From RFSX01 sp964591455 (GTDB lineage: Bacteria > Bacteroidota > Bacteroidia > Chitinophagales > Saprospiraceae): a DNA stretch of 64,000 nt. The notes below the pieces were generated by a model, which made no database searches, had not been told where the DNA came from, and saw only the letters and a program-made list of their open reading frames with translations. Positions 44,309 to 52,818 of this stretch are shown in pieces (position 1 is the first letter of the stretch; each line of letters opens with the position of its first letter). The translations under genes were made by a program, and so were the position numbers. The DNA is taken from assembly GCA_964591455.1 (NCBI GenBank), contig CAZQDZ010000001.1, positions 124,001 through 188,000 on the forward strand, read 5' to 3'.

Positions 44309-45406
44309 TCAATAGCTCAAGATATATTTTTTTCCAGGGAGTGATTTTATAATGCCTTTAAATTCAAGATTTAACAGGACGGTGGTAAGCTGACCCAGCG
44401 GCATCTTAGTCTTATAATGCAAACTATCAAGCCCTATCTCAGGCTGTTTTTTGAGTGCATTAACAATAGATTCTTCCGCAGGAAGTAGGTCTATCATTAG
44501 GGATAGTTGTTTTGGTTTCTCGGCTTTGTCCCACCTCATGATATAAGCGATATCATCTGCTGAACTGAGTAAATGGGCCTTATGCGTTTTGATAAGATGA
44601 TTACATCCCGCCGAAAAATCATCTGTCAATCTTCCAGGGATAGTAAATACATCCTTATTATAATTATTAGCATACTCTGCTGTGATAATAGAGCCACCCT
44701 TGATGGCAGATTCTATGACAACAATTACATCTGCCATTCCCGCTATAATTCGATTGCGCTGTGGGAAATTTTCCCTGTTAGGTTTGGTGTCAAACGAAAA
44801 TTCCGAAATGACACCTCCATTTTCTAACATGCGACGAGCCAGATCATGGTTCTCGGCAGGATATATAGATCGTAGTCCATTGCCTAAGACGCCAATGGTT
44901 GGCATGCCTGATTCTACTGCCTTTCTATGAGCTATTGTATCTACGCCATGTGCTAGGCCACTGATTATAGTGCAATTAAATGACCGTAATTGTTCTATCA
45001 GCTTTTCACATTGCAGTGTGCCATAGGTGGTGACATTTCTAGTCCCTACTATGGCTACTTGACGATGAGTATTAAGTTCTACATTTCCCTTGATATATAA
45101 GACAAGTGGCGCATCTGGATGATGATTGAGGTTTTTTGGATAGCTTTCATCTAGGAACGAAATTATTTGAATGTCTTTTCCTTCAATTTTTTTTAATTCT
45201 TCTTCTGCAAGATTGAGTGCATCGGACTTCAAAACAGCATCTGCAATTTTATCTCCTATGCCAGGTATGCTTAAAAGTTTTCGTTTCCGAGCTTGGAAAA
45301 CTTCTTGAATGCCTCCACAGTAAGAAATCAAATCTCTGGCTTTAATAGCACCTACGCTAGGCAGATATCTTATAGCTAACTTGTATACTGCAAGATTATC
45401 ATTCAT
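44309..45406 (-). CDS. dprA: DNA-processing protein DprA
   Basis: A 365-aa DprA/Smf protein that binds single-stranded DNA and loads RecA during transformation. N-terminal HhH/SAM-like region (LLSIPGIGDKIADAVL near 45-60). Rossmann core with VGTRNVTTYG near 120, ISGLAHGVDTIAHRKA near 142-157, FPQRNRIIAGMAD near 216 and KGGSIITAEYA near 238. C-terminal winged helix (about 300-365) as in DprA_WH. The start ATG shares a base with the stop of the TMTC-like gene upstream. Confidence 0.95.
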   Translation of the reverse strand: MNDNLAVYKLAIRYLPSVGAIKARDLISYCGGIQEVFQARKRKLLSIPGIGDKIADAVLKSDALNLAEEELKKIEGKDIQIISFLDESYPKNLNHHPDAPLVLYIKGNVELNTHRQVAIVGTRNVTTYGTLQCEKLIEQLRSFNCTIISGLAHGVDTIAHRKAVESGMPTIGVLGNGLRSIYPAENHDLARRMLENGGVISEFSFDTKPNRENFPQRNRIIAGMADVIVVIESAIKGGSIITAEYANNYNKDVFTIPGRLTDDFSAGCNHLIKTHKAHLLSSADDIAYIMRWDKAEKPKQLSLMIDLLPAEESIVNALKKQPEIGLDSLHYKTKMPLGQLTTVLLNLEFKGIIKSLPGKKYILSY

Positions 45407-47241
45407 TACTTGAATTTGTTGGCGTACTCTAGATTGCCCTGTCCTAGATAGGCCTTCCTAAGGCCTCTTCTTATTTCTGGATCATTAGGGTCCAGCTTGT
45501 AGGCCATTGAAAGATATTGTATAGCCCATTTGTACTCTTGGCGTTGGTCTATCATATTGGTGACACATACATCCTTGTAGAATGCCATCAATTTATTTCG
45601 ATCCTCCCGTGCATTGATGTATTTGAGAAATTCTTGGAGAAAACTAATCTGAGGTTTGTTAATCATGGCAGGCTTGAATTCTCGGAGTAAAGCATCTAGA
45701 TCTTTATCTATTTTATATATTTCAGCAGCCACACCAACCTGCATCAGATAGCCATTATAATAGGAGGAATGTATTTCTGTTGCTCTTCTAGCGTGGGGTA
45801 AGGCTCTATCTAGCAGTTCTTTTTGATGTTGCTTATCAGTAGTTCTTTGGTATTCATTAAATAGAGCCGTTGCCATAAAGCTGTTCGCACGAGCACTGTT
45901 TTTGGACACTTTTATAGCAGACTTGTTTAGAGACAGTTCATTCTTCCATGCAGGCACACGGGTAAGCGTTTTTAAACAGTAAAGTCCTAACAGAGTTACA
46001 GTACATCCTGTAATAAGCAAGGATTTTTTATCAGGTATTCTAGAGGATAGCCAGTGGATACCTTTGGCAAGAATTACACAAATACCTAGTGAGGCTGCAA
46101 AAACGAATCTTTCATTCATGAATGTGCCTATGCTGAATACTATATTGGAGACAATAGATAAGGCAGCAATGTAAAAGAAGAGACTGAAAGCAATTTTAGG
46201 ATGTTTCTTTCTCCATATAAATATCAGTGCCACAATGGCTAAATAAATTAGAATAGAAACCCACACTTGCCAATTCCCAAAATCCATAATCGGGATATGG
46301 TAAGGATAATAATCATGAGTAAGTGGATGAGGAAAGATGCATAACTTTAGATACAATAGTAACGTCAGCATTATAGTAGCATACCTTTGAATGGTATTCA
46401 TTCCCACGAAGGAATTATTCATCAGGTCATTAGATGGTTCATCTCCAAGTAAATACCCAATGACCTGATATCGCCAGAGAAGATATACAGCAGACATCAC
46501 TAATAAGAGAGTGAATATTATAGCTAACTGTTTTCTAGACTGCTTTCTAAAGAGGAAGACTCCCGCAGGAATGATAGCCAAGAAAGTAATTGTATTTTCT
46601 TTAGCCAGAAGACCTAACAAAAATAGTATTGGTATGGCAATCAGATTGGTTACTTTAGCTTTGTCCACATATTTCAGTGCAGTCAGAAATGTCCACATGC
46701 TAAATAGCATGGATAGGATTTCGTCTCGTCCTTTGACATTGGCTACCGCTTCTATATGGATAGGGTGGCATAGGTAGATCAAACTGGATAATAAAGCGAT
46801 GCTATAGATTAATTTATTGCTTTTTGTTTTTTCTTTGAATAACCTGCGCAAGGTGAGAAAGCAAAGAAAAGCGGTGAGGCTGTATAACAATACATTTAGA
46901 GCATGACTAATGGCAGATGAGCTACCCAAAAATTCGTGTTCGAGTGCAAAGGTAATTAATGAAAGTGGTCTAAATCGTGCACCTTGGACAAGATCTTTTT
47001 GCTCTCCAAAGTATCCATAGAAACTATCAGTCGTCAAGATATCCCCTATTCCATTGATTCCTTTTTTTACATAGTTATTGTCAGTAATAACAATAGCGTC
47101 GTCTAGCACATAGTCAAAACTTATAGAACTGCCGTACAGGATAAACCCGATTACAATATAGGCAAGCAAGATAAGGGTGCTTTCTTTCTTGTCGAGGGAT
47201 AAATATTTAGAGTGCTTCTTACTGGTCGACTTTTTGGTCAT
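45406..47241 (-). CDS. TMTC-like multi-pass membrane protein with TPR tail
   Basis: A 611-aa membrane protein. About 10-11 hydrophobic helices lie between residues 25 and 425. The first periplasmic loop carries the FDYVLDDAIVITDNNYV and RFRPLSL motifs shared with TMTC/GT-C glycosyltransferases (acidic DD metal site). Residues about 440-611 form a helical repeat region; ending QYLSMAYKLDPNDPEIRRGLRKAYLGQGN is a clear TPR. It may transfer a sugar from a polyprenyl donor to exported proteins, as inferred from the family. First gene of a three-gene operon with dprA and the phosphatase. Confidence 0.8.
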   Translation of the reverse strand: MTKKSTSKKHSKYLSLDKKESTLILLAYIVIGFILYGSSISFDYVLDDAIVITDNNYVKKGINGIGDILTTDSFYGYFGEQKDLVQGARFRPLSLITFALEHEFLGSSSAISHALNVLLYSLTAFLCFLTLRRLFKEKTKSNKLIYSIALLSSLIYLCHPIHIEAVANVKGRDEILSMLFSMWTFLTALKYVDKAKVTNLIAIPILFLLGLLAKENTITFLAIIPAGVFLFRKQSRKQLAIIFTLLLVMSAVYLLWRYQVIGYLLGDEPSNDLMNNSFVGMNTIQRYATIMLTLLLYLKLCIFPHPLTHDYYPYHIPIMDFGNWQVWVSILIYLAIVALIFIWRKKHPKIAFSLFFYIAALSIVSNIVFSIGTFMNERFVFAASLGICVILAKGIHWLSSRIPDKKSLLITGCTVTLLGLYCLKTLTRVPAWKNELSLNKSAIKVSKNSARANSFMATALFNEYQRTTDKQHQKELLDRALPHARRATEIHSSYYNGYLMQVGVAAEIYKIDKDLDALLREFKPAMINKPQISFLQEFLKYINAREDRNKLMAFYKDVCVTNMIDQRQEYKWAIQYLSMAYKLDPNDPEIRRGLRKAYLGQGNLEYANKFK

Positions 47242-47340
47242 TGACTGTCTTTTTGGAGATCAGACCTTTAAAATATTCCTTTTTATTTATTTCGTAAAGT
47301 TTGTTTGGTTGATTTAAAATCTGTTATTTCAATCTATCTT

Positions 47341-48078
47341 ATGAAGAAAAGTTATCATATGATATTGCCAGATAGAGGAAGGATTGTTGGAATTATAGTC
47401 TTTTTCGCAGTCTTGTTTGGATCTGGTATATGTTCTGGACAGTTAAACCTGAAGGTTGGCTATACCTTAGGCTTTTATTCTCCAGAAGTCAGTAATGGTA
47501 TTTTGGAAGAATTCGACAATCTGTCGAGTTTATCTTTCGATCAGTATAATCCAAGCAGGCCTATTAATTTGACCTTTGGCATCAATCTCGGCTTGAGATA
47601 TAAGTTTAGTTCTTCTTCCGTAGAATTACATTGGGAGAGTCTTGCACGGAGTACCAGTTCTGTAGGCATCAGTCGACCTAATCCAGCAAGCTTGTCAGCT
47701 GTATCTATGGAGTTTAACTATAGATTCAACATGCTAATGCTGTCCTATGAATCCAATTTTGGCATCTTTGGAGTGGGTAGTACTATAGGATATAATATAG
47801 TATCTATAGAGCAAACAGTACAGAACTCACAGGTAGATTCCAACCTTCTATTCAATGCACCAAATGGTAGAGATCAATATTTTATTAGATTTAATATAGC
47901 ATTAAACTTTACTGGCAACGCTAATGTATCATTCGCCATAAAGCCCTATATCCATATACCACTCAGTGACATCGACTTATTGTCTAAGGCTCAGATTTTA
48001 GGTGTACAATCCGATGAAACCAGAGAGTCTTTTCCAGCTTGGGGTCTGTCTTTTTCCTTTTATAACGGCAGGCAATAA
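47341..48078 (+). CDS. Outer-membrane beta-barrel protein
   Basis: A 245-aa exported protein: signal peptide (about 12-33, ending GICSGQ) then alternating amphipathic beta strands (LNLKVGYTLGFY, LTFGINLGLRYKF, SVELHWESLA, AVSMEFNYRFNM), ending in an aromatic-rich strand ALSFSFYNGRQ-like. This fits an eight-strand-type OmpA/OMPP1-like barrel. No peptidoglycan-binding domain. I chose ATG 47341 (MKKSYHM); the longer frame from 47305 lacks reason. Convergent with sucA, 4 bp apart. Confidence 0.72.
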   Translation: MKKSYHMILPDRGRIVGIIVFFAVLFGSGICSGQLNLKVGYTLGFYSPEVSNGILEEFDNLSSLSFDQYNPSRPINLTFGINLGLRYKFSSSSVELHWESLARSTSSVGISRPNPASLSAVSMEFNYRFNMLMLSYESNFGIFGVGSTIGYNIVSIEQTVQNSQVDSNLLFNAPNGRDQYFIRFNIALNFTGNANVSFAIKPYIHIPLSDIDLLSKAQILGVQSDETRESFPAWGLSFSFYNGRQ

Positions 48079-48082
48079 TTGC

Positions 48083-50848
48083 TTAACCACCTAAAGCACG
48101 CCTGATTAATTCCTCTTGTTGCTTTTCATGAACTTTCTTGAATCCCGTAGCAGGACTAGCAGATGAAGAACGAGATATCAAGTCTATATCCACTCTTCTC
48201 CAATATCTCATCAAGTAATCCCATGAACCCATGTTGGCGGACTCTTCTTGGACCCAGTATTTAGATGCACTCTTGTATTTATCAAAAATGGCATTCACTT
48301 GGTCTTCAGGGAAGGGATATAATTGCTCTAATCTTACTATAGCAATATCCTTCTTATTCTGTTTATCTCTAGCCTGGAGTAGGTCATAGTATACTTTTCC
48401 AGAACAGAGTAGTAGTCGTTTTACATCTTTAGCTTTGACAACTTTGTCATCTATGACTTCTTGGAATTTTGTGCCTGTTGCAAATTCAGAGAATTTAGAA
48501 ACAGCTAATGGATGTCTTAAGATAGACTTTGGAGACATGATAATCAGCGGCTTCCTTATACTTCTGGCTAATTGCCTTCTCAGTGCATGGAATATATTAG
48601 CAGAGGTGGTGATATTAGCGATTGTAAAATTCGCCTCAGCTGTCATTTGAAGAAATCGCTCTAATCTAGCACTCGAGTGTTCTGGCCCTTGTCCTTCCAT
48701 TCCATGAGGTAATAACATCACAAGCCCACTGCTTCTGAGCCACTTGCTCTCACCCGCAGAGATAAACTGATCTACTATGGTCTGAGCACCATTGTAGAAA
48801 TCTCCGAACTGAGCCTCCCAGAGTACTAGCGTATGCGGGTTGTCAAGGGAGTAACCATATTCAAATCCAAGTACAGCAAATTCAGACAAGAAGCTATTGA
48901 AGATTCTGAATTTTCCTTGCCCCTTTTTAAGCCCATCTAATCTGTTGTATTCCTTTTCATTCTCTACATCATTGAATATGGCATGTCTATGTGAGAAAGT
49001 GCCACGCTTGACGTCCTGGCCACTCATTCTGACATCCTTTCCTTCAAGTAATATGCTGCCATAGGCCATCAATTCACCTAATGCCCAATCACATTTCTCA
49101 GCATCTATTAACTTATTAGTGTTCTTCAGCAATCTGTTTACTTTGGATAACAGATTGATGCCATTAGGGGCTTTGGAGAGGTGACCCATAATCGCTTTGA
49201 TTTGCTTCATGGGGATACCAGTTTCTGGTGAGGTTAGCATCTTAGTCTCGTCGAAAGTTAGTTCGAACTCTTCCCATTCCTTCTCTTGCTTCTGCGGTTT
49301 GTATTCGAGGGGTTTTTCTTTTACATCATTTAACTTGGCTTGCAGATGATCCCAAAACTGTTTCTCTAATTGCTCCGCAAGGGCAGCATCCACATCTCCT
49401 CTTCCCATTAGCTTCTGTACATAGATTTCTCTAGGGTTTGGATGATTATTGATAATCTCGTACATCTTTGGCTGCGTGAATTTCGGATCATCTCCTTCAT
49501 TGTGACCATGCTTTCTATAGCAGACTAAGTCTATGAATACATCATTGTTAAACTTCTGTCTATACTGGGTCGCTAACTTTACAGCAAATATGACTGCTTC
49601 AGGGTCATCTCCATTGACATGAAAAACTGGCGCCTGTACGATACCGGCAGCTGCTGTACAATACGTAGAAGACCGTGCATCATCGAAGTCTGTCGTAAAT
49701 CCAATTTGATTATTGATGACAAGATGGATAGTTCCTCCTGTGTAATAGCCTTCGAGTTGGCTCATCTGAACTGTCTCATACACCACTCCCTGACCGGCCA
49801 CTGCAGAGTCACCATGTATTAAGATAGGCAGGATCTTATCATAATCACTGTTAAAATGTATGTCAGCTTTCGCTCTTGCAAAGCCCTCGACTACGGGGTT
49901 TACAGCCTCCAGATGAGAAGGATTTGGGGCCAATTTAAGACTCACTTTCTTCTTGCCTCCAGCCTCTACTATGGACGAGAATCCTAAGTGATACTTTACA
50001 TCTCCATCACCAAAGCTTTGGTCTGGGATAGAAAAGCCTTCAAATTCATTAAATATCTCTGCATAAGTTTTGCCCATAATATTGGCTAATACATTGAGTC
50101 TACCTCTATGTGCCATGCCAATTATAACTTCCTCTACATTTTCTTCGGCACCTGTATTAATAATACAGTCCAAAGCCGCAATAGTAGATTCACCGCCCTC
50201 TAGAGAGAACCTTTTTTGGCCGATGTATTTCGTGTGTAAAAATTTCTCGAATATGACAGCACCATTCAACTTCTCCAAAATCCTTTTTTTAACATCCAAA
50301 GACAACCCATACCCATCATCTAGGTTCCTACCTTCTATTTTTTCTCTTAGCCAAACTCTTTTCTCTCTATTCTCAATATGCGCATACTCAAAACCGATAT
50401 TTCCCGCATATACTTTATGGCATTTATCTATAATCTGCTGAAGTGTCGCATTTTTTAATCCTATCTCCTCACTGGCCACAAAGGTGGTTTTCAAATCTGC
50501 ATCTGAAAGACCATAGTCTGGTAATGAAAGATGCGGCTTCCTATCTCTTCTGGTACGTATTGGGTTCGTAGTAGATAAAAGGTGTCCACGTCTTCTGAAT
50601 CCACTTATAATAGAATATGCTGCAAACTCCTTGTTGGAGGAAAACAAAGGGTTAGTGATAGCAGACGACGTGCCTACAGCGCCCGAGCTAATACCATTCC
50701 CATTAGATGGCGCTAGATTACCAAACTCAAATCCCTCGAAAAATACCCTCCAGCCATCTTCTACTGACTCTGGACTATTGACATATTTAGCATACATGTC
50801 CTCTATAAAGCTTGGATGGGCATTGAATACGTAGGAGTAATCTTTCAT
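48083..50848 (-). CDS. sucA: 2-oxoglutarate dehydrogenase E1 component
   Basis: A 921-aa thiamine-diphosphate enzyme decarboxylating 2-oxoglutarate in the TCA cycle. N-terminal helix motif typical of E1o (YAKYVNSPESVEDGWRVFFEG, used for E2 binding). MAHRGRLNVLANIMGK near 244-259, HGDSAVAGQGVVYE near 345-358 and HNEGDDP near 444 are the TPP/substrate motifs. The transketolase-like domain and C-terminal domain follow. Length is normal. The E2 gene sucB is not beside it. Confidence 0.96.
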   Translation of the reverse strand: MKDYSYVFNAHPSFIEDMYAKYVNSPESVEDGWRVFFEGFEFGNLAPSNGNGISSGAVGTSSAITNPLFSSNKEFAAYSIISGFRRRGHLLSTTNPIRTRRDRKPHLSLPDYGLSDADLKTTFVASEEIGLKNATLQQIIDKCHKVYAGNIGFEYAHIENREKRVWLREKIEGRNLDDGYGLSLDVKKRILEKLNGAVIFEKFLHTKYIGQKRFSLEGGESTIAALDCIINTGAEENVEEVIIGMAHRGRLNVLANIMGKTYAEIFNEFEGFSIPDQSFGDGDVKYHLGFSSIVEAGGKKKVSLKLAPNPSHLEAVNPVVEGFARAKADIHFNSDYDKILPILIHGDSAVAGQGVVYETVQMSQLEGYYTGGTIHLVINNQIGFTTDFDDARSSTYCTAAAGIVQAPVFHVNGDDPEAVIFAVKLATQYRQKFNNDVFIDLVCYRKHGHNEGDDPKFTQPKMYEIINNHPNPREIYVQKLMGRGDVDAALAEQLEKQFWDHLQAKLNDVKEKPLEYKPQKQEKEWEEFELTFDETKMLTSPETGIPMKQIKAIMGHLSKAPNGINLLSKVNRLLKNTNKLIDAEKCDWALGELMAYGSILLEGKDVRMSGQDVKRGTFSHRHAIFNDVENEKEYNRLDGLKKGQGKFRIFNSFLSEFAVLGFEYGYSLDNPHTLVLWEAQFGDFYNGAQTIVDQFISAGESKWLRSSGLVMLLPHGMEGQGPEHSSARLERFLQMTAEANFTIANITTSANIFHALRRQLARSIRKPLIIMSPKSILRHPLAVSKFSEFATGTKFQEVIDDKVVKAKDVKRLLLCSGKVYYDLLQARDKQNKKDIAIVRLEQLYPFPEDQVNAIFDKYKSASKYWVQEESANMGSWDYLMRYWRRVDIDLISRSSSASPATGFKKVHEKQQEELIRRALGG

Positions 50849-51015
50849 AATCGTATTATCTGAATGTTAGATTTGAATAATTATAATGTGAAAATAGGCA
50901 ATCCGATGAATACAAAGCTGTATTGCAAATAACAAAAATGTAGGTTTTTTGATTAGATAATGTGGCATGTAGGGTGGTAAAGGAAAAAATTATACATGGT
51001 TATCAAAGAATAGTG

Positions 51016-51023
51016 TACTTTTG
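51016..51023 (+). promoter_or_regulatory. -7 element of rpsT promoter
   Basis: TACTTTTG, an exact TAnnTTTG match, followed by CACTTC, 26 bp before the rpsT start. The same downstream GCACT occurs at the methyltransferase and mlaD promoters. Confidence 0.6.
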
Positions 51024-51049
51024 CACTTCAAAATTTTTAAAGAAATAGC

Positions 51050-51304
51050 ATGGCTCAACACGCTTCATCCAAAAAAAGAATCAGACAAGACGCCAAGAAG
51101 AGGCTCTCTAATAGATATTACAAGAAGTCTGCAAGAACTTCAATCATGAAATTGAGAGAGATGACTGATGCATCTGAAGCACAAAAGTTCCTCCCTAAGG
51201 TGGTCAGCATGATAGATAAACTAGCCAAGAATAACAATTGGCATAAAAATAAAGCAGCTAATGTCAAAAGCAAACTGACAAAGTTTGTTAATGGATTAGC
51301 TTAA
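51050..51304 (+). CDS. rpsT: Ribosomal protein S20
   Basis: An 84-aa basic protein of the 30S subunit, with the S20 pattern of long Lys/Arg-rich helices (ASSKKRIRQDAKKRLSNRYY, then IDKLAKNNNWHKNKAANVKS). It binds 16S rRNA early in assembly. Monocistronic with a good -7 element upstream and a strong terminator 28 bp downstream. Confidence 0.95.
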   Translation: MAQHASSKKRIRQDAKKRLSNRYYKKSARTSIMKLREMTDASEAQKFLPKVVSMIDKLAKNNNWHKNKAANVKSKLTKFVNGLA

Positions 51305-51331
51305 TTAAACCCCTCTTATCGGGCAATAGCA

Positions 51332-51368
51332 AAAAAGCCTTGCAACATTGATTGTTGTAAGGCTTTTT
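51332..51368 (+). terminator. Terminator after rpsT
   Basis: Sixteen-nt arms (51332-51347 and 51353-51368, one G-T pair) around a 5-nt loop with a T5 run in the 3' arm and T-rich sequence after. It also serves the convergent MCE gene ending at 51392 on the other strand. Confidence 0.85.
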
Positions 51369-51391
51369 ATTTTTATGAATAATTGCAGACT

Positions 51392-52438
51392 CTACTTACC
51401 CCCAGCTGGATCATCGGAAGGGAATTCGTAATCAGGTACCTTCCGTCCAAAGACCTTAAAGTAACGACGAGGATTCAGCCTGATATCCTGAAGCAATAGG
51501 TTCATATTTTTTGTTGTGGATGAGAGTTGCGTATATAACTCTTTATCATTGAGCAGCTGTCCTATACTTCCTTCTCCTTCGTGCATATTCTTTACTAGCT
51601 TGTTCAGGTCTTTAACCATGAGATTGGCATCTGTCATAGTTGTTTCTAGGGCCTTAAGACTTTTTCCTGCTTGATCTATAGTCATATTAGATTTGGATAC
51701 CGTCTCAGAGACTGATACTTGACTCAAATCCTTGGTGAGCTTAGCAAAATCATTAAGTATACCTGATAGCTTTGCATTACTGTTGACTAGAGCATCAGTC
51801 AGGATCGCCATATTGGCCATTGTTTTTTCCATATCATTCGAAGAACGGCTCATCAGATTCGCAAATTTTGAAGTGCTAGATGCCATATTCTCCATAGTGA
51901 CAGAGAGATTTCTTATGGTTTTATCCAAAGCCGCATCAGAGTCTTCTCTACCTAATCTTCCTATTGTGCTTTCTAAACTCGCAGTGACAGAAGCGATATG
52001 AGGATCCAATTCTTCTGGAGAAATTATAGAGCCCACAAGACCTACCATCTTGCTGTCTAAGAATGACTTATTCTCAGCACAATTAGATCCATCACAGTAT
52101 TTGTCAAAAACCAAGACCAATTCCTTTCCACCTATGGGACCTTCATTACGTACTTCTACAACAGTATAATTTGGTAATTGTATTTCTTTCTTTACCTGAA
52201 AGCCAATATTGATTCTTCTAATATCAGCTGGGTCTGGGTCTATAGAAATGACACTACCTACTTGGTATCCATTAATGAGAACCTTGGTCGCTGTATTAAT
52301 GGACTTGGCATTGTTTATTGTGGTGAAATAAGTTCTGTCGCCGCTCAGTAGTTTCTGGCCTCTGATAAAGTTATATCCCCATATAGCCAGAGCTGCTGTT
52401 ACAATTGCTAGCAATCCAATTTTTATCTCACGTCTCAT
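51392..52438 (-). CDS. MlaD-type MCE domain protein
   Basis: A 348-aa protein anchored by one N-terminal helix (about 8-25), followed by an MCE domain (about 36-115: TYFTTINNAKSINTATKVLINGYQVGSV) and a long helical tail (about 140-320) with repeated Ala/Ser/Lys heptads. Such proteins form hexameric lipid tunnels between the membranes; the partner MlaE/MlaF genes are not here. Two Cys (CDGSNC) lie after the MCE core. Its -7 element is at 52480-52487. Confidence 0.85.
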   Translation of the reverse strand: MRREIKIGLLAIVTAALAIWGYNFIRGQKLLSGDRTYFTTINNAKSINTATKVLINGYQVGSVISIDPDPADIRRINIGFQVKKEIQLPNYTVVEVRNEGPIGGKELVLVFDKYCDGSNCAENKSFLDSKMVGLVGSIISPEELDPHIASVTASLESTIGRLGREDSDAALDKTIRNLSVTMENMASSTSKFANLMSRSSNDMEKTMANMAILTDALVNSNAKLSGILNDFAKLTKDLSQVSVSETVSKSNMTIDQAGKSLKALETTMTDANLMVKDLNKLVKNMHEGEGSIGQLLNDKELYTQLSSTTKNMNLLLQDIRLNPRRYFKVFGRKVPDYEFPSDDPAGGK

Positions 52439-52479
52439 ATTAAGCTGATTGTTTTTATTAGCTAATTAAAGCTTGAGTG

Positions 52480-52487
52480 CAAATGTA
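52480..52487 (-). promoter_or_regulatory. -7 element of mlaD-type gene
   Basis: Reads TACATTTG followed by CACTC on the minus strand, an exact match to TAnnTTTG and to the extended GCACT seen at other promoters, 42 bp before the start codon. No clear -33 TTTG is visible. Confidence 0.55.
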
Positions 52488-52563
52488 GATCATTTCATTA
52501 GTCTGCAGCAGACGATCGCTTCAAATAATCGTGGATGCCCTCGTTTATACATTGTGGAATGAC

Positions 52564-52716
52564 TTAACTGCTCATCTGATTGTCTGTCCAACTATGTTCT
52601 TGGTCTTTTACAACCCTAAAATTTCCATATTCATCCAAATTGGGTTGATAATGTGGAGTAGCATGAATACTTTGCTGAACAATTGACGTTAAAGACACAT
52701 GTCTATGCTGAAACAT
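52564..52716 (-). CDS. Small 50-aa protein between mlaD-type gene and lptD
   Basis: A 50-codon minus-strand ORF with ATG at 52714-52716 and TAA at 52564-52566. The peptide begins MFQHRHVSLT and ends HSWTDNQMSS, and contains PHYQPNLDEYGNF. Composition is polar and aromatic, like a genuine small protein rather than random AT-rich sequence, and there is no signal peptide or membrane segment. It fills most of the 380-bp gap between the MCE gene and lptD, upstream of the MCE promoter. No family is recognised. It could be a new small protein or the remnant of a longer gene. Confidence 0.45.
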   Translation of the reverse strand: MFQHRHVSLTSIVQQSIHATPHYQPNLDEYGNFRVVKDQEHSWTDNQMSS

Positions 52717-52818
52717 AGATTTTAAAAGTGATAAAATTTCAATGAGAAACAGTCATTTCATGTTGTAATTATCTGACTTATAGTTATAAATACATTATAT
52801 TTAATTTTAATATATCTT

